Of a stretch of 64,000 nucleotides of DNA, positions 35,607-44,623 are shown one piece after another. The notes under the pieces are model-generated. The model made no database searches, was not told the DNA's origin, and worked only from the letters and a program-made list of their open reading frames with translations. Each line of letters begins with the position of its first letter. Within the stretch, counting starts at the first letter, position 1. Origin of the DNA: JAIOSM01 sp964593725 (GTDB lineage Bacteria > Desulfobacterota > Desulfobacteria > Desulfobacterales > Desulfobacteraceae); contig CAZQJS010000012.1 of NCBI GenBank assembly GCA_964593725.1, forward strand, positions 9,006-73,005, read 5' to 3'. The translations under genes and the position numbers were made by a program.

Positions 35607-36293
35607 ATGGAAAAACTTGACACTGCATTGAACTATGAAACTCCTGAAGGGATAGTCCTTAAGCTGAAAGTGGCCGGACCTCTGGCACGTTCCTATGCAT
35701 GGCTCACGGATTTTTTAATACGCATTGGTGTCATGATGATTCTTGCTTCCACACTGGGATATTTTGGCAGATCCGGCATGGGAATATTTCTGGTTTTAAG
35801 TTTTTTAATGGAGTGGTTTTATCCTGTTATTTTTGAGGTGTATTTTTCCGGGGCAACTCCAGGCAAAAAACTTGTTGGGCTCTGTGTAATACATGATAAT
35901 GGAACACCTGTCTATTTTGCTTCGTCGATTTTGAGGAATTTTTTACGGGGGGCTGATTTTTTCCCCTTTTTTTATTGTACAGGGTTGATATCAATGCTGT
36001 TGAACAAAGAGTTTAAACGGCTTGGAGACATGGCAGCAGGAACACTTGTTGTTTATAAAGAGACCCGGAAAAAACTTATAAAAATAAAAGAGTGCAAGGC
36101 CAAACCACCTCCGTCCGGCCTGTACATCCATGAACAGCAGACCATACTGGACTTTGCAGAACGCCACAGGGTGCTTTCAAAGGAGCGCTGTATTGAACTT
36201 GCCGGGATTTTATACGGATTGACAGGGAAACAGGGTGCCATGGCTGTTGATGAAATATATTCCTATGCCAGTTGGCTTGCCAGGGGAAAATAA
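35607..36293 (+). CDS. RDD-family membrane protein
   Basis: The 228-residue protein has an RDD domain: SYAWLTDFLIRIGVMMIL in the first helix, and TPGKKLVGLCVIHDNGTPV after the second. In the RDD family, an Arg and two Asp residues in the helices are typical; here LARSYAWLTD carries one Arg and one Asp. The C-terminal 70 residues are hydrophilic. Its role is unknown; some relatives act as ion antiporters. It is second in the envelope cluster, 1 bp before the SpoIIM-like gene. Confidence 0.85.
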   Translation: MEKLDTALNYETPEGIVLKLKVAGPLARSYAWLTDFLIRIGVMMILASTLGYFGRSGMGIFLVLSFLMEWFYPVIFEVYFSGATPGKKLVGLCVIHDNGTPVYFASSILRNFLRGADFFPFFYCTGLISMLLNKEFKRLGDMAAGTLVVYKETRKKLIKIKECKAKPPPSGLYIHEQQTILDFAERHRVLSKERCIELAGILYGLTGKQGAMAVDEIYSYASWLARGK

Positions 36294-36294
36294 A

Positions 36295-37305
36295 ATGCAC
36301 CAGGAGCTTTTTGAGAAGGAAAACAGAAAATTGTGGGATGAGTTTTCCATACTAACAAAAAAGTTTGAAAAGGTTTCAATAAAAAAAACAGGGTTCAGGC
36401 AAGGTTTGAGATTTCTCTTTTTATACAGGCAGATATGCAATCAATATGCCCTTGCACTGAGCAGAGAGTATAGTCCGGCTCTTGTAGATTATCTGCACTC
36501 CCTGGCCCTTAATGGCCATAAATATATTTATAAATATCACAGTTCCATGTTTTTTTGTGCCATTGAATTTATATCTGCGGGATTTCCGGAAACCTTAAGA
36601 AAGAATTCTATATACTTTGTAATTTCCCTTACCCTGTTTCTTCTGCCTGCATTATTAACCGGTTATTCCTGTTTTCAAAGGCATGAACTGATCTACTCCA
36701 TCTTAAATGACGGCAAGGTCGCTGAGATAGAATATATGTATGATCCTTCAAACAGGAAAGCCGGCAGAATGGAATCAAGGAGTTCTGATACCAATATTGT
36801 AATGTTTGGATTTTATATTAAAAACAATATCAGTATTGGGCTTAGAACATTTGCCACAGGTATATTTGCAGGCATTGGTACATTCTTGTTTCTATTATAT
36901 AATGGGGTATTACTGGGAGGAGTTGCAGGGTATATAACAGGGCTTGGTTTGATTGATATATTCTGGCCCTTTGTAAGCGGGCATGGAGCCTTTGAACTCA
37001 CTGCCATTGTCATCAGTGGAGCTTCAGGCTTTATACTGGCCCATGCAGTCATTGCACCGGGAAGGAGAAAAAGGGTTCAAGCGTTGAAACATGCGGCTGT
37101 TGATGCTTTAAAGCTTATAATAGGCGCTGGTATAATGTTTTTAATTGCAGCTTTTATTGAGGCTTTCTGGTCATCGGGCAGTGCATCCCCGGGGGTAAAA
37201 TACATTGTTGCAGCTGTTTTGTGGTCTGCAGTGATCCTGTATTTTTCCCTGGCAGGTTCCGGAAGGAATCAAGATAATATGAAAGGGGCAGATATTGGAT
37301 CCTGA
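36295..37305 (+). CDS. SpoIIM-like (stage II sporulation protein M family) membrane protein
   Basis: From the ATG at 36295, which follows the stop of the RDD gene directly, the protein has 336 residues. The N-terminal 100 residues are soluble (MHQELFEKENRKLWDEFS). About six membrane helices follow, with family segments FYIKNNISIGLRTFATGIFAGIG and GLIDIFWPFVSGHGAFELTA. An earlier ATG at 36235 would overlap the RDD gene by 59 bp and is rejected. SpoIIM relatives in non-sporulating bacteria occur next to RDD, MoxR and DUF58 genes, as here. Function is unknown. Confidence 0.87.
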   Translation: MHQELFEKENRKLWDEFSILTKKFEKVSIKKTGFRQGLRFLFLYRQICNQYALALSREYSPALVDYLHSLALNGHKYIYKYHSSMFFCAIEFISAGFPETLRKNSIYFVISLTLFLLPALLTGYSCFQRHELIYSILNDGKVAEIEYMYDPSNRKAGRMESRSSDTNIVMFGFYIKNNISIGLRTFATGIFAGIGTFLFLLYNGVLLGGVAGYITGLGLIDIFWPFVSGHGAFELTAIVISGASGFILAHAVIAPGRRKRVQALKHAAVDALKLIIGAGIMFLIAAFIEAFWSSGSASPGVKYIVAAVLWSAVILYFSLAGSGRNQDNMKGADIGS

Positions 37306-38839
37306 GAACATCAGCGTGGAAATCAGGCCCCGGTCTCCCCTTGAAGCAATCGATCTGGGATTTGCCATGGCACGCCAATGGTTTTTCCCACTGTGGATAT
37401 TATGGATTACCGGCGCAGGTTCAGTTTTTATCTTGAGTTATATTTTCTTTTCCATACATTTGCCAGCCATAATATTCCCATTGATCTGGTGGTTGAAGCC
37501 GGTCTATGAAAAACCACTTGTGTATTGGTTGTCAAGGGCATTATTCCATGAGCAGCCAGGATATAAATGGATAGTTAAACAATATTTCAAAATCATCAGA
37601 CCAAAACTGTTTGCAGATCTCACATATTTGCGGTTTCGCACAAACCGTTCATTTTTCATGCCCGTTACAATACTTGAGAACCTCAGGGCAGAGGAATACT
37701 CAAACCGGATAAAGATCCTGGGGCATAACCAGGGGGCAGGAAAGGGTCTGACATTTATCTCTTTTGTCTTTGAAACGGTTATAGCCTTTTCCATGGCGGC
37801 CATGGTAACTTTTATCCTGCCTGATGATCTGCGCATGACAAGCTTCAGGGCCTTTATCGCCGGTAACGGGAATATTGAAGCTTTTGTACTTAATTTGACC
37901 AATTTTGCTGCAATGTCAATTATGGCACCTTTTTATGTTGCAGCTGGCTTTTCACTATATATTAACCGACGAACAAAACTTGAAGCCTGGGATATTGAGA
38001 TAAGTTTTAAACGCCTGATGGCACGGAAGGCAAAAGAGAAGAAGAGGTTTACGGGGAAAGTTAAAAAAAGAGCAAAAAAAACAGTATCCATTGTTCTTGG
38101 CTTACTGGTTTTTCTTTCAGGCTCTTTTATGCCTTTTTCCAATGAAGTCCAGGCAGGGAACGACCATATTATTTCAAAGAAAGAGGCCGCCTCGGTTATT
38201 GAGAATATTCTTTCCCATGAAGATTTTGGAAGGAAAGAGACAAAGAGTGCCTGGAAAATAAAGGAGTTTGAAAAGGTTGATTATGATCTTCCGGAATGGC
38301 TTGAAAATCTATTCAAATTACTTGGGAAAATCCTTATATTGTTTGGTAATGTTACTAAACCGGCAGGTATTATTCTCGAAATAGCTGCATGGGCCCTGGG
38401 AGGAATGCTCTTTTTGTTCATTATCTATAAGATAGGGCAGCACAGGCAATGGTTTAAATTCCAGGCCAGGGTATCACACAGGAAAGCTGATATTCCCTCA
38501 AGGCTTTTCGGACTTGATCTTTCCCAAAATACTCTGCCTGATAATATTGTGGACAATGTGCTTAAATTATTAAACCAGGATGAGATAAGAAAAGCATTAA
38601 GCCTGTTATACCGTGGTACTCTTGTGAGATTAATAAATGATTTCAATCTGACCATCCCTGCAAGTGCAACTGAAAATGAGTGCTTAAAAATAATTGAATC
38701 AAAACAGAAAAAAAATGAGGTTATATTTTTCAAGACCCTGACAAATATATGGCTTGCCATGGCCTATGGCCATATTATTCCCCAAAGGAAGGTCATTGAG
38801 AAAGTCTGCATGACCTGGAAGACAATATATGGAAAATAA
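37295..38839 (+). CDS. DUF4129-like membrane protein
   Basis: The 514-residue protein starts at a TTG (37295-37297) with GGGG 6 nt before it, overlapping the SpoIIM-like gene by 11 bp. Four hydrophobic segments lie in the first 220 residues, a further one near 265-282, and one near 355-370. The C-terminal soluble part (IRKALSLLYRGTLVRLINDF, then IWLAMAYGHIIPQRK) matches the DUF4129 pattern found beside MoxR/DUF58 genes. It may act as a docking partner for the ATPase; this is inferred from gene order. Confidence 0.75.
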   Translation: MDPENISVEIRPRSPLEAIDLGFAMARQWFFPLWILWITGAGSVFILSYIFFSIHLPAIIFPLIWWLKPVYEKPLVYWLSRALFHEQPGYKWIVKQYFKIIRPKLFADLTYLRFRTNRSFFMPVTILENLRAEEYSNRIKILGHNQGAGKGLTFISFVFETVIAFSMAAMVTFILPDDLRMTSFRAFIAGNGNIEAFVLNLTNFAAMSIMAPFYVAAGFSLYINRRTKLEAWDIEISFKRLMARKAKEKKRFTGKVKKRAKKTVSIVLGLLVFLSGSFMPFSNEVQAGNDHIISKKEAASVIENILSHEDFGRKETKSAWKIKEFEKVDYDLPEWLENLFKLLGKILILFGNVTKPAGIILEIAAWALGGMLFLFIIYKIGQHRQWFKFQARVSHRKADIPSRLFGLDLSQNTLPDNIVDNVLKLLNQDEIRKALSLLYRGTLVRLINDFNLTIPASATENECLKIIESKQKKNEVIFFKTLTNIWLAMAYGHIIPQRKVIEKVCMTWKTIYGK

Positions 38840-38853
38840 CAGGAAAAAGGCTG

Positions 38854-40050
38854 ATGGATAAAAGGATAGTAATAGCTCTGTCTGTTGTGACTGCCTTTGT
38901 ATGCCTGTTTTCTTTTGTTTTTTTCAATATTTTTTTTGTACGATATGAAAAAGAGATAAAAACAATGCCTTCAATTGAGGCAATTAAAAATCCTTTTCTT
39001 GCAGCTGAACGGTTTTTGAATAAAACAGGCATGGATGCACAGAGTGTCAGCAACAGGAGGATTTTGATTGATCTGCCGGGCAGGCATGATATTATTATCA
39101 TTAACAGGTTTGGCGGTAATCTGCCAAAAAAGAGGGAAGATCTTCTTATCTCCTGGATAAGAAGTGGTGGAAGCCTGATTATTGCACCACACAGGAACCA
39201 GGATAAAAAATTATTAAAAAGCGGCAACAATCTTCTGGACAGGTTTAATATCAAACCTCTATTTGATCTGGAAGATGATAATGGCGATGGAAGTTGTGAT
39301 TGTGCCGGCCGGAAATCTGTTTCCAGAATCGATTGTGGAAATGGAAAATCTGCAGATGTCTCTTTTTTAAAAGCAAGAACCATAATAACGGGTCATGGCT
39401 CTTCCGGGGAAGATAAGTGGGGTAATAATAATAAACATATTGTTGAAAAAAACCTGGGCCAGGGCAGACTAATTGTTCTAAGTGATAATGCTTTTTTAAA
39501 GAATGGAAATATTGGGAAAAATGACCATGCATATTTTCTTTCATGCCTTGTTCAGAATGGTTTAAAAGAAAATGGCCGCAGCAGATCAAAAATATGGCTG
39601 TTATACTCCGGTAATATGCCTTCACTTTTATCCATGATATGGGACAAAGCACATTATTTTATCATCTGCCTCATGGTTCTGCTGCTTTTTATTATTTTAA
39701 GACTTAATTTAAAAACAGGCCCCATGTTACCAGAAGAAAAACCTGTTACCAGAAACCTTATGGAACACCTTGAAGCATCGGGTAATTTTCTGTTTAAGAT
39801 TGACAAGGGAAACATGATGTTGAAAGAGGTTCAAAAACTTGCAAAAAGATCATTGCAGAAAAAATATTTTATTGAATCCATTACAATGGATAATGGCAGC
39901 AAAGAAGATAATTTTAAAAGATTTGCTTTTATTGCAAAGCAGATGGATATTCCTCCTGAAAGGCTCCACAATGCATTGTTCGGCAATGTGGAAAATGAGC
40001 ATGATTTTATAAAAAAAACCATGGTTTTACATGATTTAATTCAAAGATAG
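38854..40050 (+). CDS. DUF4350-like membrane protein
   Basis: The 398-residue protein has an N-terminal helix (about 6-28), a periplasmic domain of about 235 residues that resembles a glutaminase/GATase-like fold (FLNKTGMDAQSV, LPKKREDLLISWIRSGGSLIIAP), a second helix (about 265-285) and a cytoplasmic tail of 100 residues. This layout matches the DUF4350 proteins of MoxR/DUF58 clusters. It begins 14 bp after the DUF4129-like gene, with a AAAAGG site before the ATG. Confidence 0.78.
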   Translation: MDKRIVIALSVVTAFVCLFSFVFFNIFFVRYEKEIKTMPSIEAIKNPFLAAERFLNKTGMDAQSVSNRRILIDLPGRHDIIIINRFGGNLPKKREDLLISWIRSGGSLIIAPHRNQDKKLLKSGNNLLDRFNIKPLFDLEDDNGDGSCDCAGRKSVSRIDCGNGKSADVSFLKARTIITGHGSSGEDKWGNNNKHIVEKNLGQGRLIVLSDNAFLKNGNIGKNDHAYFLSCLVQNGLKENGRSRSKIWLLYSGNMPSLLSMIWDKAHYFIICLMVLLLFIILRLNLKTGPMLPEEKPVTRNLMEHLEASGNFLFKIDKGNMMLKEVQKLAKRSLQKKYFIESITMDNGSKEDNFKRFAFIAKQMDIPPERLHNALFGNVENEHDFIKKTMVLHDLIQR

Positions 40051-40094
40051 TTTTATTATTGTTAAAGAAAACTTTAAACAGGAATGATTAACCC

Positions 40095-41054
40095 ATGAAT
40101 GAAAATCAGCAGATTGAAAGATTAATGCTTTTGGAAAATGAAGTTAAAAAAGCTGTAACAGGTCAGGACAGTGTGGTTAAAGAGATAATCATATGCCTTA
40201 TTGCAGGAGGCCATGCCCTTGTTGAAGGAGTACCCGGCCTGGGCAAGACTCTTCTTGTGAAAAGTATTGCAGCCGCAGTAAACGGAGTATTTAACAGGAT
40301 ACAGTTCACACCTGACCTCATGCCAAGTGATATCAGCGGTCATATGATGTTTGAGTTGAAAACCAATACTTTCAAAGTAAGAAAAGGCCCTGTTTTTTGT
40401 AATTTTCTCCTGGCAGATGAGATAAACCGCGCTCCGGCAAAAACCCAGTCTGCACTTCTGGAGGTCATGCAGGAACAGCAGGTATCCATTGAGGGCCGGT
40501 CCTTTGAACTTACAAGTCCGTTTTTTGTACTTGCAACCCAGAATCCAATAGAACATGAAGGCACATACCCCCTCCCAAGGGCGCAGCTTGACCGGTTTCT
40601 TTTAAATATTTTCATTGATTATCCTGATTTTGAGGAAGAAGAGGAGATTGTAAGAAATGTTACATCAGGCTCCATTGGAGATAAACTCGATGTATCTGCC
40701 ATTAAGCCTGTATTAAATACCGATCATATTGTAGCCCTCCAGCAGTATGCAGCCAGGCTTAAAACAGATGATAAAATAATAAATTATGCCGTGGGAATTA
40801 TCAGGGCAACACGAAAGTCAGGGGGGATAGAAACAGGTGCAGGGCCAAGGGGCAGCATTGCTCTTATCCGGGCAGGCAGGGCAAACGCTCTTATTAAAGG
40901 AAGAGGTTTTGTAACCCCTGATGATATAAAAGAAGTTGCCCTTTCTGTGTTACGTCATAGAATTAAACTTTCCACAGATCTTGAAATAGAGGGTTATAAA
41001 CCCGATGATGTTTTAAATAATATTCTTAAACATGTGGATGCTCCAAGAAAATGA
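40095..41054 (+). CDS. MoxR-type AAA+ ATPase
   Basis: The 319-residue cytoplasmic ATPase has Walker A GVPGLGKTLLVK (about 46-57), Walker B LLADEINRAPAKTQSALLEVMQE, sensor 1 VLATQNPIEHEGTYPLPRAQLDRF and the C-terminal lid. MoxR ATPases are chaperone-like and activate or assemble partner proteins with VWA or DUF58 domains. The DUF58 gene follows with a 4-bp overlap (ATGA at 41051-41054), which points to a joint complex. Confidence 0.95.
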   Translation: MNENQQIERLMLLENEVKKAVTGQDSVVKEIIICLIAGGHALVEGVPGLGKTLLVKSIAAAVNGVFNRIQFTPDLMPSDISGHMMFELKTNTFKVRKGPVFCNFLLADEINRAPAKTQSALLEVMQEQQVSIEGRSFELTSPFFVLATQNPIEHEGTYPLPRAQLDRFLLNIFIDYPDFEEEEEIVRNVTSGSIGDKLDVSAIKPVLNTDHIVALQQYAARLKTDDKIINYAVGIIRATRKSGGIETGAGPRGSIALIRAGRANALIKGRGFVTPDDIKEVALSVLRHRIKLSTDLEIEGYKPDDVLNNILKHVDAPRK

Positions 41055-42352
41055 GACCATCAGGCAATGCATTGATTCTTGTTTCGGCTTTAACCCTTAC
41101 AGCCCTTATCATCCCATTTTTCCATGGCTTTGTTATTGTGTGGAAGACAGGGGCTGCTCTTGTTTCTGCCCTCTTGTTATTTGATTTTATTATCACCGGG
41201 AATGTGCATATTGAATTTGAACGTATGGTAAACCAGAGTATTTCAGCAGGAGTCTTATCCAGTGTCACCCTGAGATTTAAAAACATGGAGGTTTATGACC
41301 TTTGTGTAATTATCCATGACCATTATCCAGATGATTCAACAACAGATTTTTTCCCTTTTAAAACGATTTTACCAGAGGGGCATGAGTTTGTTACTGCCTA
41401 TGATTTTTTACCATTGAGGCGTGGTGATATGGTATTTAAAGGTGTTGATCTCATTATTCTGTCAAAGTTCAGGCTGTGGTGGAAAAAAAGATTCATAAAA
41501 TCCAAAAGCTTTATCAAAGTCTTTCCCAATTTCCGGGAGATAAAAAAATATGCTCTCCTTGCGACTGATAACCGCTTAAGCCAGATAGGGATTAAGCAGA
41601 AACAGCGCAGGGGGCAGGGCAATGATTTTCATCAGCTGCGGGAATATCGTTCAGGAGACAGTTTCCGCAATATTGAGTGGAATGCAACATCAAAATATTT
41701 AAAACTGATATCAAAAGAATACCAGGATGAGCGGGACCAACATATTATTTTTCTGATAGATTGTGGAAGACATATGAGGCATAAACATGACGGACAGTCC
41801 CACCTTGACCAGGCTTTTAATGCAATGCTTCTCTTATCCCATGTGGCTTCCAGGCAGGATGATGCTGTGGGTTTTATGACCTTTGGCGGGGTGGATAAAT
41901 GGTATCCTCCTCAAAAAGGTGGTAAAACCGTGAAGCATATTCTCCATCAGGTATATGATATCCATTCTTCTGTAAGTGCTGCCGATTATATTGCATTGGC
42001 AGAGAGACTGCTTGCCCTTCAACGCAGGCGGGCTTTAGTCATACTTGTTACCAATACACGCAATGAAGACCATGGAGATGTTAATAAAGCCATCCAGATG
42101 CTGAAGAAACGTCATCTTACAATATTGGCTGATCTGCGCGAAGAGATTCTTGACAGTACACTGGAAAATGAGGTAATTGATTATAAAACAGCCCTCAGAT
42201 TCCAGAGCATTACTTTGTATCTTGAAGAGCGCAGGCGCAGTCATAAACTCTTAAACCACCAGGGCATTATTGCCCTTGATCTGCTGGCTTCCCAACTTCC
42301 GGCAGCCCTTGTTAACAACTATCTTATGATTAAGGCAGGCTCACAATTATAA
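41051..42352 (+). CDS. DUF58 protein, MoxR partner
   Basis: The 433-residue protein has two N-terminal membrane helices (about 7-48), an extended region, and the DUF58 signature YRSGDSFRNIEWNATSKY (about residue 196-213). A VWA-like fold follows, with LIDCGRHM at the position of the MIDAS motif; Cys and Gly replace the usual Ser residues, so metal binding may be weakened. DUF58 proteins work with MoxR ATPases, coupled here by the ATGA overlap. It closes the cluster starting at 33819. Confidence 0.9.
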   Translation: MRPSGNALILVSALTLTALIIPFFHGFVIVWKTGAALVSALLLFDFIITGNVHIEFERMVNQSISAGVLSSVTLRFKNMEVYDLCVIIHDHYPDDSTTDFFPFKTILPEGHEFVTAYDFLPLRRGDMVFKGVDLIILSKFRLWWKKRFIKSKSFIKVFPNFREIKKYALLATDNRLSQIGIKQKQRRGQGNDFHQLREYRSGDSFRNIEWNATSKYLKLISKEYQDERDQHIIFLIDCGRHMRHKHDGQSHLDQAFNAMLLLSHVASRQDDAVGFMTFGGVDKWYPPQKGGKTVKHILHQVYDIHSSVSAADYIALAERLLALQRRRALVILVTNTRNEDHGDVNKAIQMLKKRHLTILADLREEILDSTLENEVIDYKTALRFQSITLYLEERRRSHKLLNHQGIIALDLLASQLPAALVNNYLMIKAGSQL

Positions 42353-42368
42353 GAAATCTTTAAAGTTT

Positions 42369-42379
42369 TTGAACCTTTT
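42369..42379 (+). promoter_or_regulatory. TTGAACCTTTT motif, candidate ECF -35 element
   Basis: This 11-mer is repeated exactly at 46775-46785 before the ECF sigma gene. Here it lies 230 bp upstream of the outer-membrane protein gene. GAAC-type -35 elements are usual for ECF sigma factors. No shared -10 could be aligned with certainty between the two sites. Confidence 0.35.
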
Positions 42380-42522
42380 CACGTATTGAAATTACATATA
42401 ATAGAGTTGCACTTCGGAGAAAACTAAATAAGGTGTTGAAAAAGGCAGATGTCTTTTCCAGCATCCAATTTAATAGTTTTATTATGCAAGGGAGGTGATA
42501 TGGACTAATTTAGTGAAATAAT

Positions 42523-42551
42523 TTGACATTTACATACCAGACAGATATGAA
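42523..42551 (+). promoter_or_regulatory. Candidate sigma-70 promoter of the outer-membrane protein/subtilase operon
   Basis: TTGACA (42523-42528), a 17-bp spacer and TATGAA (42546-42551) would start transcription near 42558, about 41 nt before the ATG at 42599. Confidence 0.5.
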
Positions 42552-42569
42552 GAGTAAAGTTTGATTAAT

Positions 42570-42581
42570 ATTAACGTTAAT
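42570..42581. promoter_or_regulatory. 12-bp palindrome ATTAACGTTAAT in the leader of the outer-membrane protein gene
   Basis: A perfect palindrome lies 17 bp before the ATG, just after the inferred transcription start of the sigma-70 promoter. It is a possible operator; no binding protein is suggested by the sequence. Confidence 0.3.
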
Positions 42582-42598
42582 GGTGAGGATTCGTATCC

Positions 42599-44611
42599 AT
42601 GGTATCTTCGGGTAAAAATAAATTATGGAAAAATAAATCCTGCCCTTTGACCTATTTGTCCTGCAAAATCAGCAGACTATTTATTTATATTATGATCTGT
42701 CTTTTTCTTTCCTTTGGATTTGGTTTCAGCGAACAGGAAACATCACCGGAAGGGTCAGGGGAAAATATGGCAAGGTATGTTCAGATGCTGGCACCTGTGG
42801 AGAATGAGCTGGTTTATGGGAAAAAACCTGATATTGAGTGCAGGATTAATGTGCCATATATTAAAGAGTCTTTATATGTACAATTGGATTATACAGATAT
42901 AAGTGCACTTATCAACATCAATTCAGCAGGTTTTAAATTCAGTCCGGTGCAGGTTCTTCAGCCAGGAAATCATCAGCTTACTGTATCTTTCACTACCCAG
43001 ACCGGTGAGCAGGCCATGGAGCAGTTTCAGTTCACAAGCCGCCATTCAAAGATTTTTAAAACAGCTTATTCAAAAAATATAATATCAGCCGGTTATACAA
43101 AAATAATTAAAAAATACCAGGATGCAGAGGACAGAAGGATATCCCGTTGGAATGCAGAGGTAAATCTTGGAACTGAAAATCTCCTGGCCCAGGGTCCATG
43201 GTCTTTCAGGTTTAATGCCAATGGCCGGTACCATGATGAACAGTTTCCTCCGGTTGAACCACTGGAGGATAAACTTGAACTTGTCAATTTTCTCTTTGCA
43301 GGTGAGTATCAGAAAGAGAAGTATATGGCCGGGGCTGAAGTGGGTGATCTTCTTATTAATGAGTCCAGAAACAGTGTCAATAACCTCTCCAGAAGAGGTG
43401 GGAGACTCTATGCCAGATACGGAGCAGCCGGCGTGTCAGGCTTTGTTGTAAGATCGGATCAGATATATGGCTCAGATGGTAACTTTGGGCTTGGATTAGA
43501 TAATGAGGATCATCTCATCGGTGTGACAGGAGATGTTGATCTGTTGAAAAACCGGGCAAACATAAAAGCCCTTTATATAAGTGGAGGCACCCTGCCTGAC
43601 AATGAGTCCTTTGGCCAATGGGATATCTCTGGCGGAACAAAGGGTAATGTTAAAGGAGTTATTGTAACAACAGATTTTTTTCAACATAAACTTGCCACAA
43701 GTTTTGAATTTGACAGATCATATTATGATTTTGATACACTGGATAATCTTGATGCGGAACATGATAAAGCTTATCTGCTCAAGGCAGACGGCATACTCGG
43801 TAAATTCAGCTATTCAGTTGAGTATGAATATACAGGCCCTTATTACCAGGTGCCTTGCAGCAATGTGAGAAATGATTACAAGGGATATACATTAAAAGGT
43901 AATCTCACCTTTGAAGAACACACGTTTGGGGCCATGTATTCTGTACACAACAACGATGTTGACCATGATTCTCTGTTTGGACGAACCGATTATACTGACT
44001 ATGTGTTTGATTATGCCTTAAACATGTTTGCAGCCCTGCCCATGACATTCCAATGGTTCAGGAATATTGAGAAAAACAGGGTTGCACTGCTTGACAGCTA
44101 TACTGATACATACTCATCAACAATTTCCTTTATAAAGGATGCATACAATGTAGTATTTACTCCATTTTATTCCAAAACCAATGACAGAACCGATGCTGAT
44201 CTTGATACGAGCAACCTTTCCCTTACCTTGTCTGCTTCATATTTTAACAATCTGTTTTCAATTCAGCCTTCAATGGGTTTTAATCGATATAAGGACCTTG
44301 TAACAGGCGTATACAGTGATACAGACTCATACAGCCTGACTCTGACAGCAAATATACTTAAAGGTATTTCAATTAATAACACATGTAATTTTTCAAACAC
44401 AGAAGCCAGTGACAAAAGCATTGATCAGACCTATTATTCAGATGATTTTCAGATAACCTATGCATATCCCGGAAGAATCCGGGGTGTTTTTTCTCCCAAA
44501 GCAAGTCTTGGTGCAACCTATGGGAAAACAAAAGATATAATAATGGATACCCGGACCGAGGAGACCATTGTTTATATAACATTATCAGGGGATTTTATAC
44601 TATCCTTTTAA
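42599..44611 (+). CDS. Predicted outer-membrane beta-barrel protein of unknown function
   Basis: The 670-residue protein has a signal-type hydrophobic segment (about 26-42, ending FGFGFSEQ). Next is an Ig-like N-terminal region (about 52-140: MLAPVENELVYGKKPDIECR, QPGNHQLTVSF). The remaining 500 residues are alternating short strands rich in Tyr, Phe and Asp, typical of a beta-barrel, and end in a Phe (DFILSF), the usual outer-membrane insertion signal. I do not recognise a family. It is 12 bp upstream of the subtilase gene, so the two are co-transcribed and probably co-localised at the outer membrane. Confidence 0.7.
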   Translation: MVSSGKNKLWKNKSCPLTYLSCKISRLFIYIMICLFLSFGFGFSEQETSPEGSGENMARYVQMLAPVENELVYGKKPDIECRINVPYIKESLYVQLDYTDISALININSAGFKFSPVQVLQPGNHQLTVSFTTQTGEQAMEQFQFTSRHSKIFKTAYSKNIISAGYTKIIKKYQDAEDRRISRWNAEVNLGTENLLAQGPWSFRFNANGRYHDEQFPPVEPLEDKLELVNFLFAGEYQKEKYMAGAEVGDLLINESRNSVNNLSRRGGRLYARYGAAGVSGFVVRSDQIYGSDGNFGLGLDNEDHLIGVTGDVDLLKNRANIKALYISGGTLPDNESFGQWDISGGTKGNVKGVIVTTDFFQHKLATSFEFDRSYYDFDTLDNLDAEHDKAYLLKADGILGKFSYSVEYEYTGPYYQVPCSNVRNDYKGYTLKGNLTFEEHTFGAMYSVHNNDVDHDSLFGRTDYTDYVFDYALNMFAALPMTFQWFRNIEKNRVALLDSYTDTYSSTISFIKDAYNVVFTPFYSKTNDRTDADLDTSNLSLTLSASYFNNLFSIQPSMGFNRYKDLVTGVYSDTDSYSLTLTANILKGISINNTCNFSNTEASDKSIDQTYYSDDFQITYAYPGRIRGVFSPKASLGATYGKTKDIIMDTRTEETIVYITLSGDFILSF

Positions 44612-44623
44612 AGGAGGTTTATT

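Noticed and set aside
42353..42598. Riboswitch in the leader of the barrel gene
   Set aside because: No recognised aptamer consensus (for example GEMM) was found; only promoters and a palindrome could be supported.
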